DNA of 6,821 bases, from contig CAMEBJ010000069.1 in NCBI GenBank assembly GCA_945912085.1, positions 1 to 6,821 on the forward strand. The letters run 5' to 3'. Below the pieces are notes generated by a model. The model worked only from the letters and a program-made list of their open reading frames with translations, was not told the origin of the DNA and made no database searches. This DNA comes from an uncultured Bacteroidales bacterium. GTDB lineage: Bacteria > Bacteroidota > Bacteroidia > Bacteroidales > UBA932. Both the position numbers and the translations under genes were made by a program. Of the stretch, positions 6,417 through 6,821 are shown in pieces (the first letter of the stretch is position 1; each line of letters begins with the position of its first letter).

Positions 6417-6821
6417 ATGAGCATTTACAGAAAAGCGGTAAACAATCCGGTCACCACGACGCTCGTCTTTGTTGCGCTGGCGATTTTCGGAATTTTCTCG
6501 CTGATAAACATATCAATTGACCGTTATCCGAAATTCGATGCCAACGTCGTGATGGTGATGTCATCGTATCCGGGTGCCAGTGCGGAAGACATTGAGACGA
6601 ACCTCTCAAAGCTTCTGGAAAACTCTCTGAACGGAGTGAGCGACCTCAAAAACATTTCTTCGAGGTCAAAGGAGAATGTCTCCGTCATCTTTATGGAATT
6701 CAATGAGGGTGTTGACATCGATGTCGCCACCAACGATGTGCGTGACAAGCTGGACCTCGTGAACTCACAGCTGCCTGACGGAGCTTCCGTTCCGGTGATC
6801 TTCAAGTTCAGTGCGGACGAT
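6417..6821 (+). CDS. RND-family efflux transporter (AcrB-like), 3' end outside window
   Basis: The frame from the ATG at 6417 stays open for 135 codons to the window edge. A full RND permease is about 1000-1050 residues, so only the first eighth is present. The visible part shows a short cytosolic N-terminus, the first membrane helix (about 12-30), the D-R-YP segment (35-38) equivalent to the QYP region of AcrB, then the start of the periplasmic porter domain with SSYPGASAEDIE (49-60), LENSLNGVSDLKNISSRS (67-84) and FNEGVDIDVATNDVRDKL, all typical of this family. It would be the proton-driven inner-membrane pump working with the adaptor and channel encoded just upstream. The spacing of 9 bases indicates one operon. 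Substrate range (drugs, bile salts, metals) cannot be judged; the residues of the proton relay lie beyond the window. Confidence 0.93.
   Translation, partial: MSIYRKAVNNPVTTTLVFVALAIFGIFSLINISIDRYPKFDANVVMVMSSYPGASAEDIETNLSKLLENSLNGVSDLKNISSRSKENVSVIFMEFNEGVDIDVATNDVRDKLDLVNSQLPDGASVPVIFKFSADD

Overview
The window looks like chromosomal DNA from a member of the Bacteroidota, probably Bacteroidales. Supporting signs are promoter elements of the Bacteroidota type (TAnnTTTG, seen as TACCTTTG before lgt and as TATATTTG on the minus strand before the AraC-type gene), A-rich translation starts with weak Shine-Dalgarno sequences, an outer-membrane factor / lipoprotein adaptor / RND pump gene order common in this phylum, and frequent AGG arginine codons in moderate-GC coding DNA. 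The genus cannot be named from this sequence.

Layout. (1) Positions 2-1750, plus strand: the 3' part of a YhcC/YtqA-type (TIGR01212-like) radical SAM protein gene, an AT-rich 88-bp spacer with 7-bp repeats and an 18-bp palindrome, then queD and queE five bases apart. QueD and QueE catalyse consecutive steps of 7-deazaguanine (queuosine precursor) synthesis. (2) Positions 1751-2736, plus strand: a promoter, a small palindrome in the leader, and lgt, the first enzyme of lipoprotein maturation. (3) Positions 2744-3670, minus strand: an AraC-family regulator that converges on lgt with only 7 bp between the stop codons. (4) Positions 3671-3826: the shared upstream region of the divergent regulator and efflux operon. 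(5) Positions 3827-6821, plus strand: a TolC-like outer-membrane factor, a periplasmic adaptor lipoprotein and the start of an RND inner-membrane transporter, cut off by the window end. Together they would form a tripartite efflux pump, probably controlled by the divergent AraC-type protein.

Most of this is well-known housekeeping and efflux biology, and I see no clearly new multi-gene system. The points most worth a second look are a long Gly-Ser/Thr tract in a predicted cell-surface loop of the TolC-like protein, the heptamer/palindrome array before queD, a spaced 8-bp repeat in the divergent efflux control region, and the co-location of a YtqA-like radical SAM gene with queuosine genes. 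No tRNA, rRNA, CRISPR array, insertion sequence or convincing intrinsic terminator was seen. There is no gene-free stretch longer than 300 bp.
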